Assembly: GCF_038002345.1 (NCBI RefSeq)
Contig: NZ_JBBOCJ010000001.1
Coordinates: 6,014,001-6,078,000 of the forward strand
Length of the DNA stretch: 64,000 bases
Reading direction: 5' to 3'
From: Paenibacillus sp. FSL M7-0420
GTDB lineage: Bacteria; Bacillota; Bacilli; Paenibacillales; Paenibacillaceae
The notes under the pieces are model-generated. The model was not told the origin of the DNA. It ran no database searches and saw nothing but the letters and a program-made list of their open reading frames with translations. Shown piece by piece: positions 36,348 through 44,345 of this stretch (position 1 is its first letter; every line of letters starts with the position of its first letter). The position numbers and the translations under genes are program-made.

Positions 36348-37364
36348 TCACAGCGGAGCAGGCTCGGCTGCCTGAGGGTCCAGCGACAATCTGACCAGTT
36401 GGCCCGCATGACTAAGACCCGCACCGAAGCCGTACAGCAACACCTGCTGGCCGCTGCGCACCTTCCCTTCGCGGATGCCCAGATCCAGCGCAAGCGGAAT
36501 ACTGGCAGCCGAGGTGTTACCGAAGGCTTCAAGACTGTACAGTGCCTGCCCGAGCGGATAGTTCAGCCGTTCACAGATGGGTTCAATCATCCGCAGATTG
36601 GCGCTGTGCGGGATGAACCAGTCTACTTCCGCAAGCTCTGCTCCGGCGTTCTTCAGCACCTGCTGTACTCCCTGCGGAACCGTACGGACCGCCCACTTGA
36701 AGACTTCACGCCCGTTCTGTACCAGCATGCCTGAACCGGCAAGCTCCACTCCGTTCACCTTCTCCGCCAGCCCTGTGCGATAGACATGCTGCGCTCCGCT
36801 TCCGTCACTGCCGAGATGGTATCCCATGAAGTCGTCTGACGCCCCGCTCCCGCTGCTCTCCACCAGCACAGCCCCTGCTCCATCCCCGAACAGAATGCAG
36901 GTACTGCGGTCCGTATAATCGGTGATCTTGGATAGCGTGTCGGCACCGATGACCAGCACCTTATGATGCAGTCCCGAAGACACCAGCGCATGAGCCGTAT
37001 GCAGAGCATATACGAATCCAGCGCAGGCGGCGCTCAGATCGATCGCTCCCGCAGTCAGCGGAATGCCAAGGGTATTCTGCACAATGGACGCCACAGATGG
37101 AAAAGAAAAGTCAGGCGTGCTGGTCGCCACAAGCACCATATCGACATCCTGCACGCTTTTGCCATAACGCTTCATCATATCCCGGACGGCAGCTGCACAC
37201 AGATCACTGGTATATTCATCCGCGCGGCTGATCCTGCGCTCCCGGATACCCGTCCGCTGCACAATCCACTCATCATTGGTATCCACCATCTGCTCCAGAT
37301 CCTGATTCGTAAGTCTGCGGGCCGGCACGTAAGATCCGATCGCTGTTATTTTTGCACCTGTCAT
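36348..37364 (-). CDS. fabH: Beta-ketoacyl-ACP synthase III
   Basis: A 338-residue condensing enzyme that starts fatty acid synthesis by joining an acyl-CoA primer with malonyl-ACP. The catalytic triad is Cys114 (SAACAGF), His253 (IPHSANLRMI) and Asn283 (EAFGNTSAAS). The length is slightly above the usual 312-325 because of a short C-terminal tail. ATG 37364 has GAGGTG upstream; GTG 37373 is less likely. The promoter carries a FapR-type box, so it belongs to the lipid regulon. No other fatty-acid gene is adjacent, so it is probably a second, FabHB-like copy. Confidence 0.9.
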   Translation of the reverse strand: MTGAKITAIGSYVPARRLTNQDLEQMVDTNDEWIVQRTGIRERRISRADEYTSDLCAAAVRDMMKRYGKSVQDVDMVLVATSTPDFSFPSVASIVQNTLGIPLTAGAIDLSAACAGFVYALHTAHALVSSGLHHKVLVIGADTLSKITDYTDRSTCILFGDGAGAVLVESSGSGASDDFMGYHLGSDGSGAQHVYRTGLAEKVNGVELAGSGMLVQNGREVFKWAVRTVPQGVQQVLKNAGAELAEVDWFIPHSANLRMIEPICERLNYPLGQALYSLEAFGNTSAASIPLALDLGIREGKVRSGQQVLLYGFGAGLSHAGQLVRLSLDPQAAEPAPL

Positions 37365-37403
37365 GTGAACCACCTCAGCTTTTCAGTTTATTAGTATCTG
37401 ATA

Positions 37404-37448
37404 TTAGTACTTGGTACTAATTATAACCTGCTCCTGACTATTTTGCAA
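37404..37448 (-). promoter_or_regulatory. fabH promoter with FapR-type box
   Basis: On the minus strand, -35 TTGCAA (37443-37448), a 17-bp spacer and -10 TATAAT (37420-37425) are followed directly by TTAGTACCAAGTACTAA (37404-37420). That 17-bp inverted repeat closely matches the operator of FapR, the malonyl-CoA-sensing lipid repressor of Bacillales. A weaker second copy, TTAGTATCTGATATTAG, overlaps at 37391-37407. Confidence 0.75.
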
Positions 37449-37480
37449 AATGTATACCCGGAATCGCCCGTCTGCAATCA

Positions 37481-37537
37481 CATCTTAACATTGTAAAGAT
37501 CACAAACACATGCTACAATCTTTACATTGTTAAGATG
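37481..37537 (+). promoter_or_regulatory. tetR promoter between inverted operator halves
   Basis: CATCTTAACATTGTAAAGAT (37481-37500) and ATCTTTACATTGTTAAGATG (37518-37537) are 20-bp inverted repeats with one mismatch and a 17-bp spacer. They overlap -35 TTGTAA (37491-37496) and -10 TACAAT (37514-37519), which are 17 bp apart. The geometry suggests autorepression by the TetR-type product. Confidence 0.7.
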
Positions 37538-37559
37538 ACAGGCAAGTATGAAAGGAAGC

Positions 37560-38138
37560 ATGCATACCTTGAAAGATAAACCCTACCACCGCGGCAATTT
37601 ACGCAACCAGCTGATCGAAGCTGGTATCAAGCTGATTAACTTGGACGGCATGAATAGCTTTTCCCTGCGCAAAGTAGCCGCCGAATGTGCAGTCAGCCAT
37701 ACCGCCCCCTACAGCCATTTCAAAAATATAGATGAACTGGTAGCCGCCATGGGGGAACATGTCACGAGCCAGTTTATGGACACCCTGCATGCCTCCGTTC
37801 AAGGACAGGCGGAGAACCCTGATACGATTATCCTGCTGGGGCAGGCCTATATTGATTTTTTCATAGAGCATCCACAGTATTTCCAGTTTCTGTTCTACCA
37901 TTCAGGCATCGTTATTGATCTGGACAACTACGATTCTGACAGCTATCCGCCATTTGCCCTATTCCGGACAACGGTCTATGAAGTGTTCCGCGGCAGCGGG
38001 CTGCCGGAGTCGGAATTCACCAGGCACTTAGTTGCACTCTGGTCCATGGTGCATGGAATTACGGCTTTGCTTACCAATAACGGAGTGCGTTATTCGGGCA
38101 ACTGGCGCGATCTGCTGGAGCTTAAATCTATCTTTTAG
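37560..38138 (+). CDS. TetR-family regulator
   Basis: A 192-residue regulator (188 with the ATG at 37560). The N-terminal HTH is FSLRKVAAECAVSHTAPYSHFKNIDELVAAM; the C-terminal half resembles the WHG-type TetR effector domain. ATG 37548 and ATG 37560 are both possible; AAAGGAAG lies between them, which favours the second. It is followed after 12 nt by two flavoprotein genes, and its promoter is framed by a long inverted repeat, so it probably controls the three-gene operon in response to a small toxic or redox-active compound. The ligand is unknown. Confidence 0.82.
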   Translation: MHTLKDKPYHRGNLRNQLIEAGIKLINLDGMNSFSLRKVAAECAVSHTAPYSHFKNIDELVAAMGEHVTSQFMDTLHASVQGQAENPDTIILLGQAYIDFFIEHPQYFQFLFYHSGIVIDLDNYDSDSYPPFALFRTTVYEVFRGSGLPESEFTRHLVALWSMVHGITALLTNNGVRYSGNWRDLLELKSIF

Positions 38139-38150
38139 GGAGATGAAGTC

Positions 38151-38660
38151 TTGAGAACGATCATACACGATCTGCAGGAGCAAGAATTCGCGGGCTGGCT
38201 GGGGGATACGGCGCAAGAGGAAGTAACGGTCATCTCGGATAGCGGTGCGATCCGTTCGTGCATGGGCTGCTTCGGCTGCTGGACCCGGACTCCCGGGACA
38301 TGCGTCATTAAGAGAGATGGCTACGACAATCTGGGGGAGCTGTTCTCCCGCAGCGATGAGCTCATGATCATCAGTCAATGTATGTACGGCAGCTATAGCC
38401 CCTTTGTGCTGAATGTGCTGAACCGGAGTCTCTCCTACATGCTGCCCTATTTTGTCACCACACACGGGGAGACACATCACCGGCCCCGCTATCAACACCA
38501 GTTCACATTATCCGTACATTTCTATGGCAGTGACCTTACGGAGGCTGAGCAGCATACGGCCCGAATGCTGGTCGCGGCAAACGGCCTGAATCTGTATTCG
38601 TCAGAGAACAACGTCTATTTCCACACCAGCCCGCAGCACATTAAGGAGGCCCTCCAATGA
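38151..38660 (+). CDS. Flavodoxin-family protein with CxGCxxC motif
   Basis: A 169-residue flavodoxin-like protein. It starts with TTG behind GGGAGATGAAG. Residues 36-51 read RSCMGCFGCWTRTPGTC, a Cys-rich segment seen in some NADPH-dependent FMN reductases and flavoproteins of Firmicutes. SQCMYGSYSPFVLNVLNRSL follows, forming the flavin pocket. It overlaps the next gene (ATGA) and lies 12 nt after tetR. The pair probably forms a reductase system for quinones or other electrophiles; the substrate is unknown. Confidence 0.7.
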   Translation: MRTIIHDLQEQEFAGWLGDTAQEEVTVISDSGAIRSCMGCFGCWTRTPGTCVIKRDGYDNLGELFSRSDELMIISQCMYGSYSPFVLNVLNRSLSYMLPYFVTTHGETHHRPRYQHQFTLSVHFYGSDLTEAEQHTARMLVAANGLNLYSSENNVYFHTSPQHIKEALQ

Positions 38661-39295
38661 ACATCGCGCTGATTAACGGCAGCCCCAAGCCAAACGGCAG
38701 CAACTCGGGCATACTGCTGTCCATGCTGGAGCGGCTGATTGCGGACGGGAACGAACTGCACACCTATACGCCGAATAAAAGACCGCTCGCCCCCGGGCAA
38801 TACAGCGAGCTATGCGGCATGGATGTGCTCGTTCTGGCCTTCCCGCTGTATTATGACGGAATTCCGTCACACTTGTTCCAGCTGCTGGTTACCCTGGAAG
38901 GATATCTGAAGACCGAGCGCGAACGGGAGATTTACGTCTATGCGCTGATTAACAACGGCTTCTATGAGGGACAGCAGAACCACATTGCGGTGGAAATCCT
39001 TAAGAATTGGTGCGCGCGCGCCGGTGTTCACTTCGGGCAAGCCATAGGCCAAGGCGCCGGGGAAATGCTGGGCTCCATGGATAAGGTTCCTCTGGGCCGG
39101 GGGCCGCTGAAGAATCTGGGCCGTGCCATGCATAGCCTGGCCGAGAGCATCCAGTCCAGAAGCGCCGGGGATTCCCTGCTCTTCAGTCCGAACTTCCCTC
39201 GCTTTGCCTGGAAATTCTATTCCACCCGTTCCTTCTGGCACCGCACAGCCAGGGAGAACGGGCTGAAGCCGAAGGATCTGCGGCGGAGGATGTAG
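38657..39295 (+). CDS. NAD(P)H-dependent flavin reductase-like protein
   Basis: A 212-residue flavodoxin-fold protein with the phosphate-binding start MNIALINGSPKPNGSNSG and the segment VLVLAFPLYYDGIPSHLFQLL, both typical of the NADPH-dependent FMN reductase superfamily. The ATG overlaps the upstream stop. The C-terminal part (about 160-212) is basic and aromatic and less conserved. It most likely works with the preceding flavoprotein in the TetR-controlled operon. No specific substrate can be read from sequence. Confidence 0.75.
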   Translation: MNIALINGSPKPNGSNSGILLSMLERLIADGNELHTYTPNKRPLAPGQYSELCGMDVLVLAFPLYYDGIPSHLFQLLVTLEGYLKTEREREIYVYALINNGFYEGQQNHIAVEILKNWCARAGVHFGQAIGQGAGEMLGSMDKVPLGRGPLKNLGRAMHSLAESIQSRSAGDSLLFSPNFPRFAWKFYSTRSFWHRTARENGLKPKDLRRRM

Positions 39296-39749
39296 CGAAA
39301 AGTGTAACCCATTGCATACTGGTGGGTTGCCGTACCCGATTACGATACGAGCGGAGGACTTAATATAGGACTTAGTTGCACTCCGTACACTTAAATCACC
39401 TGATATTGCACCAATGATGCGTTTAGTTGTATTTCGTACACCTAAACTCCAACAATACCAGGCTTCTTCCCATTCGGGCAGATTTAGTTGTACAAACTAC
39501 ATTTAGAAGCGGCGAACCCTCCTTTTCACTGTTTTTAAATGTATGGAATACAGCTATCCTTATCCGCGCTTGGAAGAAACGTAGTGCGATCTACGCCTTG
39601 AAAATCCAGGTTAATTAGAACAAACTTCTATGTAACCTTAAAAGCCCGGTCCCCAACAGGGACCAGGCTCTTTCACTTACAACCTCTATTCGCATGCCCA
39701 AGGAATGCCTCCCCCTGATCTCACCAGGTCTCACCGGCCCCCCAGGCTT
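39296..39749. repeat. Gene-free stretch with three TTTAGTTGTA-type palindromes (family B)
   Basis: Three related short palindromes lie at 39371-39395 (CTTAGTTGCA/TACACTTAAA around CTCCG), 39421-39447 (TTTAGTTGTA/TACACCTAAA around TTTCG) and 39483-39507 (TTTAGTTGTA then CTACATTTAGA). Spacing is about 50-60 bp. No gene is supported. A terminator follows at 39643-39669. Confidence 0.6.
39643..39669 (-). terminator. Terminator of the pectin locus
   Basis: AGCCCGGTCCC and GGGACCAGGCT form an 11-bp stem with one mismatch around a CAACA loop. On the minus strand it is followed by TTTTAAGG. It lies 80 bp after the GH28 stop. Confidence 0.75.
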
Positions 39750-41093
39750 TTATAGTTCCGCCAGCGACACTGTAACCTGTTCCACCAGCTTCTCCGGCTT
39801 GGCCGTGTTCCTGGAGCGGCAGTTCAGGAACTCCACTTCTTCCCCGTTCTCAATATAAAAGGCCGGGCCGTCGTGGTTCTCAATAGTGACCTGCTGGAAC
39901 TGCACCTCGCGGACATTGCCAAGAAAGAAGCCCCGGCGCTGCATGTCCTGAAGCCCTGCCATCATGTCGGGCTGACCGGGCACGGCATGCTCCGCCATCG
40001 AGATATCAATGTTGGTGAAGGTGATTTCCGAGACGGCTTGCTCCGCCAGCCCGTACAGGAATCCGGCAGCGGCATGGACGTTGCGGGCGGTAATGTTGGC
40101 GTAATGAATCCGCCGGAACTGCGGCGTCTCTTCCGTCACCGGATACGGATTCTTGTCCCAGACGTATTTCTCCTTGCCCCGGGGCCCACAGAAATAGTAG
40201 AGATTCAGCGTGAAGGGACAGATCACATCCTCCATCACTATATTGCTGATCCGGATATCCTCAATAATCCCGCCCCGTCCCCGCCGGGACTTCATGCGGA
40301 TGCCGCGGTCCGTCTGCTTAAATACACAATTGCTGATCGTCACATTGCGGATATCGCCGCTCATCTCACTGCCCAGCACCACCGCGCCGTGCCCGTGGAC
40401 CATCACGCAGTTCGTAATCGTGATATTCTCGCAGGGAATCCGTTCCCGGGTATCCTCGGTGCCTGCCTTAATGGCAATACAGTCATCGCCGACATCGATA
40501 TGGCAGTTGCTGATACGCACATCGCGGCAGGATTCGGGATTGATTCCATCGGTATTCGGCGAATCTGCCGGATTCAGGATCGACAGATTATCGATCATCA
40601 CATTGCTGCAGTTGATCGGATTCACCGTCCAGCTTGGGGAATTCACCAGCGTTAGATCGCGGAGCGTCACCCGGTTGCAATCGTCGAAACCAATCAGTCT
40701 CGGACGGGGATACTCCAGCTCTTCCGGGCGGCTGCGGTGCTTCTCCCACCAGGGTTCTCCATTCCCGTCAATGGTTCCGCTCCCGGTAATCGAGACATTA
40801 GTCAGGCCCGCTCCGTAGATGCAGGCGGCATGAACCTCCCGCTTCACCCCTTCCCACCGTGATTCCACGGCAGGATAATCCGCCGGATCGGTACTGAAGG
40901 ACAATACCGCACCAGGACTGAGATGCAGCTCAATATTGCTGTATAGACGGATTGCGCCGGTCAGGAAGGTGCCAGCCGGAATATATACCCTCCCGCCACC
41001 GGCACCGCGTGCTGCTGCAACCGCGTCCGCAATCGCTTGCGTTGCCGGTACTCCGCTGTCCCGCTGCGCTCCGTAGTCCACTATGTTATACAC
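39750..41093 (-). CDS. Glycoside hydrolase family 28 (polygalacturonase-type)
   Basis: A 447-residue right-handed beta-helix enzyme expected to hydrolyse galacturonan or rhamnogalacturonan fragments. The four GH28 signatures are present: NTDG (180-183), DD (203-204), HGHG (233-236) and RGIRMK (263-268). There is no signal peptide, so it acts in the cytoplasm on imported oligomers. The start is GTG at 41093 with AGGAGG 6 nt upstream. It is the last gene of the pectin locus, 93 nt after GH105. Exo-action is likely, but endo versus exo cannot be proved here. Confidence 0.9.
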   Translation of the reverse strand: MYNIVDYGAQRDSGVPATQAIADAVAAARGAGGGRVYIPAGTFLTGAIRLYSNIELHLSPGAVLSFSTDPADYPAVESRWEGVKREVHAACIYGAGLTNVSITGSGTIDGNGEPWWEKHRSRPEELEYPRPRLIGFDDCNRVTLRDLTLVNSPSWTVNPINCSNVMIDNLSILNPADSPNTDGINPESCRDVRISNCHIDVGDDCIAIKAGTEDTRERIPCENITITNCVMVHGHGAVVLGSEMSGDIRNVTISNCVFKQTDRGIRMKSRRGRGGIIEDIRISNIVMEDVICPFTLNLYYFCGPRGKEKYVWDKNPYPVTEETPQFRRIHYANITARNVHAAAGFLYGLAEQAVSEITFTNIDISMAEHAVPGQPDMMAGLQDMQRRGFFLGNVREVQFQQVTIENHDGPAFYIENGEEVEFLNCRSRNTAKPEKLVEQVTVSLAEL

Positions 41094-41186
41094 TGTCCGC
41101 CTCCTCTTCTAATCCGCTGCCGGTCCAGACAGCTTTATGCTCTATTACTCCTATGCCTGAACTAGCAGCTCCTAACTCCACTCCGC

Positions 41187-42296
41187 TTATGCCGGATACA
41201 AATCCTGCATCTCCACACAGGCCATCACCAGCGCGCCCACGCCATGCAGATCATTGCTGACCTTCGGGCGGGTAACATAGTTGCGGTAATCTCCCGCAGA
41301 GGTCCCGATGCAGATATCCGGCAGCAGCAGCCGGCCCTGCTCATCCCACTGGAGCACCTGAATTAAGCCTTCGTAGCCTTTACGCGCGGCTTCCGCCGCT
41401 TCATCCGCTACTTCAGCCGGAAGGATACCAAGCTTCACGGCTCTGGCAATCGTGTAGACGAACAGACAGGAGCCGGAGGTCTCCAGCCAATTGTCAGGCT
41501 CATGTCCCTTATCTACCACCTGATACCACAGGCCGCTTCCCGGATCCTGATAACGGATCAACGCCTGTACGAATCCGCTTAGCTCGGCTGCAAGCTCGGC
41601 CCGTCCAGGATCAGTCTCCGGCAGTTCATCCATGAACTGTGAGACGGCAAGCCCGTACCAGCCAAGCGAGCGGCTCCAGAATTCCGGCGAGCAGCCGGTG
41701 GCGGGATTCGACCATGGCATGCGGCGGCTCTCATCCCAGGCATGGTAGAGCAGGCCGGTTGCCTCGTCCTTCATGTATTTGCGCATCAGGCGCTCCTGGT
41801 GCAGCACCTCGGCCCGCAAGGCATCGTCTCTATAAATATTCGCGTACTTCAGCGAGAACACCCCGGCCATGTACAGTCCGTCCAGCCACATCTGGTTCGG
41901 ATATTTGTCCTTATGCCAGTACCCTCCTTCGGAGGTCCGGTTCAGCGTCAGCAGCAGATGGCGAAGCTTGGCCGCCGCCTCCCGGTATTTCCGCTTGCCG
42001 GTCCGTTCATACAGCGTGAAGAGCAGCAGCCCCGCCTGGACGGCATCCAGCTCATCCCGGGCAAAGTCGAAATTCCCCTGCTCATCCACGAGATCATCCA
42101 CATACTGCTTAATATAATCGATATAGCGGTCCTCCCGGAGCTTCTTCCACAGCAGCTCCATCCCGCACAGGAATACGCCCTGATGATAATGCCAGCGGTG
42201 CGCAGGCGGGAGTTCCCACGCCTGATACGTATCCATTAATGAATCACAGGCTTTTTGCGCCCATTCAATTGGTGTTTGCTGCAGACTGCCAATCAT
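41187..42296 (-). CDS. Glycoside hydrolase family 105, unsaturated rhamnogalacturonyl hydrolase
   Basis: A 369-residue (alpha/alpha)6-barrel enzyme that removes the unsaturated galacturonyl end of oligosaccharides made by pectate or rhamnogalacturonan lyases. Asp84 (ELDAVQAG) and Asp139 (MWLDGLYM) correspond to Asp88 and Asp143 of YteR, with the same spacing. The length matches YteR (373). AAAGGGG before ATG 42296 sets the start; the frame to 42353 has no site. It lies 67 nt downstream of the LplC-type permease gene, in the same operon, which mirrors the ytcQ-yteP-ytcP-yteR layout of Bacillus. Confidence 0.9.
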   Translation of the reverse strand: MIGSLQQTPIEWAQKACDSLMDTYQAWELPPAHRWHYHQGVFLCGMELLWKKLREDRYIDYIKQYVDDLVDEQGNFDFARDELDAVQAGLLLFTLYERTGKRKYREAAAKLRHLLLTLNRTSEGGYWHKDKYPNQMWLDGLYMAGVFSLKYANIYRDDALRAEVLHQERLMRKYMKDEATGLLYHAWDESRRMPWSNPATGCSPEFWSRSLGWYGLAVSQFMDELPETDPGRAELAAELSGFVQALIRYQDPGSGLWYQVVDKGHEPDNWLETSGSCLFVYTIARAVKLGILPAEVADEAAEAARKGYEGLIQVLQWDEQGRLLLPDICIGTSAGDYRNYVTRPKVSNDLHGVGALVMACVEMQDLYPA

Positions 42297-42363
42297 GATA
42301 ATACCCCTTTCATCGTTTAGAAGGTCCCACCGTCCCTCGGCGGCCGTCAACATCTGTCAGTCA

Positions 42364-43239
42364 TCAGCCCTTCATCGAGCCCAGCATCGCACCCTTGGCA
42401 AAATGCTTCTGCAGGAACGGGTACACCATCAGAATCGGCAGCGTAGCGACCACGATAACCGCCATCTTGATCGTCTGATCCGGCGGCGGAACCGTGCCGT
42501 CCAGTGTCGCACTGTGATCCATTCCGCTGGCCAGCACGACAATCTGTCGCAGCAGGACCTGAATCGGCCATTTGGCGCTGTTATCCAGATAGAGAATGGC
42601 ACTCATATACGTGTTCCAATATGTCACGGCGTAGAATAGAGAGATCGTGGCAATCGCCGGCAGCGACAGGGGCAGCACGATTTTGAACAGAATCCCGAAG
42701 TCATTACAGCCGTCGATCTTGGCCGATTCCTCCAGCCCCTCAGGAATGTTCTGAAAAAAGTTCTTAAGTATAATCATATTGAACGCGCTGATCGCAGACG
42801 GAAGAATCAGCGCCGCATACGAGTCGATCAGCCCCAGCTCCTTCACCACCAGGAACGTAGGAATCATTCCCCCGTGGAACAGCATCGTGAACACCACCAG
42901 GAAGTTGAACACCCGGCGGCCGTCCAGATCCCTGCGGGAGAGACCGTAAGCCATCAGCGCCGTAATGAACATACTGAACAGTGTGCCTATCAGCGTGACT
43001 CCAATCGATACCCCTAAGGCTCTGAAGATCGTATTCGTGGAGAAAATAAATTTGTACGCCTCTAAGCTCCACACCTTCGGAATCAGCACAAACTTGTTGG
43101 CAGCCAGCTCAGCACTGGTTGTGAAGGAGCCTGCTACCACGTGGATGAACGGCAGCACCGTTACCAGTGCGATCAGGGCAAGCAGTATAAAGTTGACGGC
43201 AGAGAATAGTCTGCCGCTGAATGTGCGGTCTTCTACCAT
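42364..43239 (-). CDS. Sugar ABC permease, LplC/YtcP type
   Basis: A 291-residue CUT1 permease with about six membrane helices. The coupling loop reads EESAKIDGCNDFGILFKIVLPLS. The C-terminus KHFAKGAMLGSMKG is typical of the LplC/YtcP group, which imports pectin-derived or complex glycan oligosaccharides. AGGAGG is 7 nt before the ATG. It follows the LplB-type gene by 21 nt. No ATPase is encoded nearby, so a shared ATPase (MsmX type) is expected. Confidence 0.9.
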   Translation of the reverse strand: MVEDRTFSGRLFSAVNFILLALIALVTVLPFIHVVAGSFTTSAELAANKFVLIPKVWSLEAYKFIFSTNTIFRALGVSIGVTLIGTLFSMFITALMAYGLSRRDLDGRRVFNFLVVFTMLFHGGMIPTFLVVKELGLIDSYAALILPSAISAFNMIILKNFFQNIPEGLEESAKIDGCNDFGILFKIVLPLSLPAIATISLFYAVTYWNTYMSAILYLDNSAKWPIQVLLRQIVVLASGMDHSATLDGTVPPPDQTIKMAVIVVATLPILMVYPFLQKHFAKGAMLGSMKG

Positions 43240-43260
43240 TTGAATTCCTCCTGCGGCATT

Positions 43261-44229
43261 TTAATATACGCCTTCTTCTCCTATTTTCTTGGACACCTTA
43301 TTGACGGTCATGACCATGATCAGGCCCACAATCGACTTGAAGAAGCCGATGGCTGTACTGTAGCTGAACTGCCCTTGCCGCAGACCGGCGGTGTAGACAT
43401 ACGTATCGATAATTTCCGCAACCTCGCGGTTCATGGAGTTGAGCAGCAGGTAGACATGCTCGAAGCCCAGGTCGAGAACGGAACCGATTTTCAGAATAAA
43501 CAGGGTGATGATCACTCCCCGGATGGCCGGAAGCGTAATATGCCAGACCTGTCTGAGCCGTCCGGCTCCGTCCATACGCGAAGCTTCATAGAGCCCCGGA
43601 TCAATAGCCGCAATGGAAGCCAGATAGATGATCGTCCCCCAGCCTGCTTCCCGCCAGATGACCTGAAGGATATACATCGGCCGGAACCAGCCCGGACTCA
43701 GCAGGAAATTGATCTTGGCGAATCCGAAGTAAGCCAGCAGCTCGTTGATAATCCCCCCGTCCATCGTCACCATAACGAAGGAGATCGAGACGACGATCAC
43801 CCACGACATGAAGTGCGGCAGATAGACCAGGGTCTGGAAGAATCTTTTGAAGAAGGTGCCTCTGAGTTCATTAAGCATCAGGGCCAGAATAATCGGAATC
43901 GGAAAATAAATCAGAATATTCATCCCGAACAGAATCAGCGTATTGGCTAATATGTTCAAGAAATCAGGCTCGGTGAACAGCCGGCTGAAATGCTTCATGC
44001 CCACCCATTCGCTCCCGGTAATCCCTTGGTAAGGCTTGTAATCCTGGAAGGAAATAATCAGTCCGTACATGGGCAAATATTTGAAGATAATGAAATACAG
44101 CACGCCGGGGATCAGCATCACATAGAGTAATTTGTTGCGCCACAGCCGCTTTTTCAGCTCACTGCTGCTCTTGTATTTCTTCGGCTGCGGTTCGGGAACT
44201 ACGCGGGGCGGGGCGGTTACTTCCTGCAT
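43261..44229 (-). CDS. Sugar ABC permease, LplB/YteP type
   Basis: A 322-residue CUT1 permease with a polar N-terminal extension of about 30 residues, typical for LplB. FKYLPMYGLIISFQDYKPYQG and the loop YEASRMDGAGRLRQVWHITLPA are characteristic of this group. AAAGGAAG precedes the ATG. The binding-protein gene lies upstream beyond a terminator-like hairpin. It forms the channel with the LplC-type subunit. Confidence 0.9.
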   Translation of the reverse strand: MQEVTAPPRVVPEPQPKKYKSSSELKKRLWRNKLLYVMLIPGVLYFIIFKYLPMYGLIISFQDYKPYQGITGSEWVGMKHFSRLFTEPDFLNILANTLILFGMNILIYFPIPIILALMLNELRGTFFKRFFQTLVYLPHFMSWVIVVSISFVMVTMDGGIINELLAYFGFAKINFLLSPGWFRPMYILQVIWREAGWGTIIYLASIAAIDPGLYEASRMDGAGRLRQVWHITLPAIRGVIITLFILKIGSVLDLGFEHVYLLLNSMNREVAEIIDTYVYTAGLRQGQFSYSTAIGFFKSIVGLIMVMTVNKVSKKIGEEGVY

Positions 44230-44266
44230 GATTCTCTTCCTTTCTCTGTAAATTATTCTATAGTGG

Positions 44267-44310
44267 AAAAAAAGGCCGCCGGAGCGCTAACCCGGGGCAG
44301 CCCTCTTCCT
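44267..44310 (-). terminator. Imperfect hairpin between LplA- and LplB-type genes
   Basis: On the minus strand GGGCTGCCCCGG and CCGGCGGCC pair imperfectly and are followed by TTTTTTTCC. The position matches the hairpin in the arabinoside operon and suggests partial termination. Confidence 0.5.
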
Positions 44311-44345
44311 GTGTTCAGTCCGCTGTTATCGCGGCTGCGCTCTGT

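Noticed and set aside
36159..36734. 191-codon plus-strand gene behind the orphan operator
   Set aside because: Most of it is antisense to fabH and the start has no ribosome site.
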